From the NCBI RefSeq assembly GCF_047971885.1, contig NZ_JBKEAE010000080.1, forward strand, positions 1 through 62,323: 62,323 nt of DNA. Direction: 5' to 3'. The translations under genes and the position numbers were made by a program. Source of the DNA: Tropicimonas sp047971885. GTDB lineage: Bacteria; Pseudomonadota; Alphaproteobacteria; Rhodobacterales; Rhodobacteraceae. Under the pieces are notes generated by a model that saw only the letters and a program-made list of their open reading frames with translations, was not told the DNA's origin and made no database searches. Below are positions 61,424-62,323 of the stretch, one piece after another (the stretch's first letter is position 1; the number at the start of each line of letters is the position of its first letter).

Positions 61424-62323
61424 CTACACCTGCCGCGCCAGACAGGCCCGGCCTGCGTCCAGCGCTTCGCGGATGGTGATATCCATGTCGAGGTAGCGGT
61501 AGGTGCCGAGCCGCCCGATGAAGGTGACGCCCCGCTCGGCCCGGGCGCGCTCCTGATAGGCCTCCAGCAGCGCCATCTCGCCGGTCAGGCGGATCGGGTA
61601 GTAGGGGATATCGTCCGGTCCGCAGGCGCGGGAATATTCCCGGTAGCAGACGGTGCCCTCGTGGTCCTCCCACGGGGCGAAATGCTTGTGCTCGGTGATG
61701 CGGGTATAGGGGACGCCGGCATCGCCGTAGTTCATCACCGCGCAGCCCTGATAATCGCCGATATCGCTGAAGCGCTCGAAATCGAGCGTCCGGTAACCGA
61801 GCCGCCCCAGATCGCAGTCGAAATAGCCGTCGAGCGGGCCGGAATAGAACACATGGTCGTATGCCCCCGCCTGATCGCGGCTGAAGCGGGTGTTCAGATG
61901 CACCGCGATGGCCGGATGATCGAGGATGCGCGCCACCATTTCGGAATAGCCCTCTTCCGGCATGCCCTGGAAACGGTGGAAGAAGTAGTTGTCGTTGTAG
62001 TTGAAGCGCACCGGCAGCCGCTTGAGGATCGAGGCCGGCAGGTCGGCCGGCGCACAGCCCCATTGCTTTTCGGTGTATCCCTTGAAGAAGGCCTCGTAGA
62101 GGTCGCGCCCGACGAAACGCAGCGCCTGCTCCTCGAAGGTCTGCGGGTTCTCGATCGACCGGTCGGCGATTTCTTCGATGAAGGCGCGCGCCTCGGCGGG
62201 GCGCATGGTGCGCCCGTAATACTGGTTGATCGTGTGCAGGTTGATGGGCAGCGAAAAGACCTGCCCCTGCGAGGTTGTCTTCACCCGGTTCCGGTAGGGC
62301 CGGAACGTGGCGAAGCGGTTGAC
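61424..62323 (-). CDS. glf: UDP-galactopyranose mutase (5' end beyond the window)
   Basis: 299 residues are visible, to the stop at 61424; about 90 N-terminal residues with the FAD-binding motif lie beyond the right edge. The visible part matches Glf closely: FSLPINLHTINQYYGRTM, FEEQALRFVGRDLYEAFFKG, YTEKQWGCAPADLPASILKR, LPVRFNYNDNYF, DHVFYSGPLDGYFD, YTRITEHKHFAPWE, YYPIRLTGEMALLEAY and GRLGTYRYLDMD. The enzyme makes UDP-galactofuranose, so the polymer probably contains galactofuranose. It converges on rmlA with a 39-base gap that has no strong terminator. Confidence 0.95.
   Translation of the reverse strand, partial: VNRFATFRPYRNRVKTTSQGQVFSLPINLHTINQYYGRTMRPAEARAFIEEIADRSIENPQTFEEQALRFVGRDLYEAFFKGYTEKQWGCAPADLPASILKRLPVRFNYNDNYFFHRFQGMPEEGYSEMVARILDHPAIAVHLNTRFSRDQAGAYDHVFYSGPLDGYFDCDLGRLGYRTLDFERFSDIGDYQGCAVMNYGDAGVPYTRITEHKHFAPWEDHEGTVCYREYSRACGPDDIPYYPIRLTGEMALLEAYQERARAERGVTFIGRLGTYRYLDMDITIREALDAGRACLARQV

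Overview
The window looks like most of a GC-rich alphaproteobacterial plasmid, probably from the Rhodobacteraceae (roseobacter group). It carries a complete replication and partition block (RepA of the RPA family, a DnaA box with three 22-bp iterons, ParA, a parS-like palindrome, ParB) at 13740-17846. Almost everything else is surface-polysaccharide biosynthesis, including a dTDP-rhamnose operon (rmlC-rmlB-rmlD-rmlA) and a UDP-galactopyranose mutase gene. RepA-type plasmids with a rhamnose operon are known in roseobacters as 'biofilm plasmids'; this assignment is inference from gene content. Both edges cut genes on the minus strand (an initiating sugar transferase on the left, glf on the right), so the window is not a closed circle.

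Layout. 1-266: start of an undecaprenyl-phosphate sugar transferase. 769-4062: AAA ATPase, Wzz-type chain-length protein and tyrosine kinase, all of the kinds found with exosortases. 4186-6672: a VPLPA-CTERM surface protein and its exosortase, XrtD type. 6818-11616: a polyprenyl-phosphate-mannose type module (DPM1-GtrA fusion, GT87, LPG-synthase-like membrane protein, GT39). 11632-13628: GMC oxidoreductase with a small RR-signal partner. 13740-17846: replication and partition. 17929-23815: glycosyltransferase, WecE-type aminotransferase, ArnC-like transferase, GtrA, a polytopic protein and a WecD-like acetyltransferase. 23812-27821: GT4, HAD-UbiA fusion and PP-loop protein. 28129-34815: LacI regulator, sugar ABC transporter and GH63-like hydrolase, a catabolic cassette. 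35167-39761: DUF3422, DsbA-like, MerR plus CDF metal transporter, TrkH. 40029-40145: a 38-residue small protein gene with its own terminator. 40403-44008: a 1201-residue G8-domain protein. 44615-57901: WecG-type transferase, Wzy-like polymerase, two GT2s, hexapeptide acetyltransferase, Wzx flippase, secreted GH-A-like hydrolase, ManC, GT4-like transferase and methyltransferase. 58017-62323: rmlCBDA and glf.

How the genes work together. The sugar transferase and WecG-type enzyme would start lipid-linked repeat units. The GT2 and GT4 enzymes would extend them with rhamnose (RmlABCD), mannose (ManC), galactofuranose (Glf) and 4-amino-4,6-dideoxygalactose (RmlA/B plus WecE and WecD). Wzx would flip them, the Wzy-like protein polymerise them, and Wzz with the tyrosine kinase set chain length. 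No outer-membrane export protein (Wza family) is visible; it may lie in the missing sector between the two edges. Two further sets of membrane glycosyltransferases would use polyprenyl-phosphate sugars made on the inner face to decorate periplasmic or surface acceptors. The exosortase substrate is one possible acceptor.

I saw no tRNA, rRNA, CRISPR array or intact insertion sequence.
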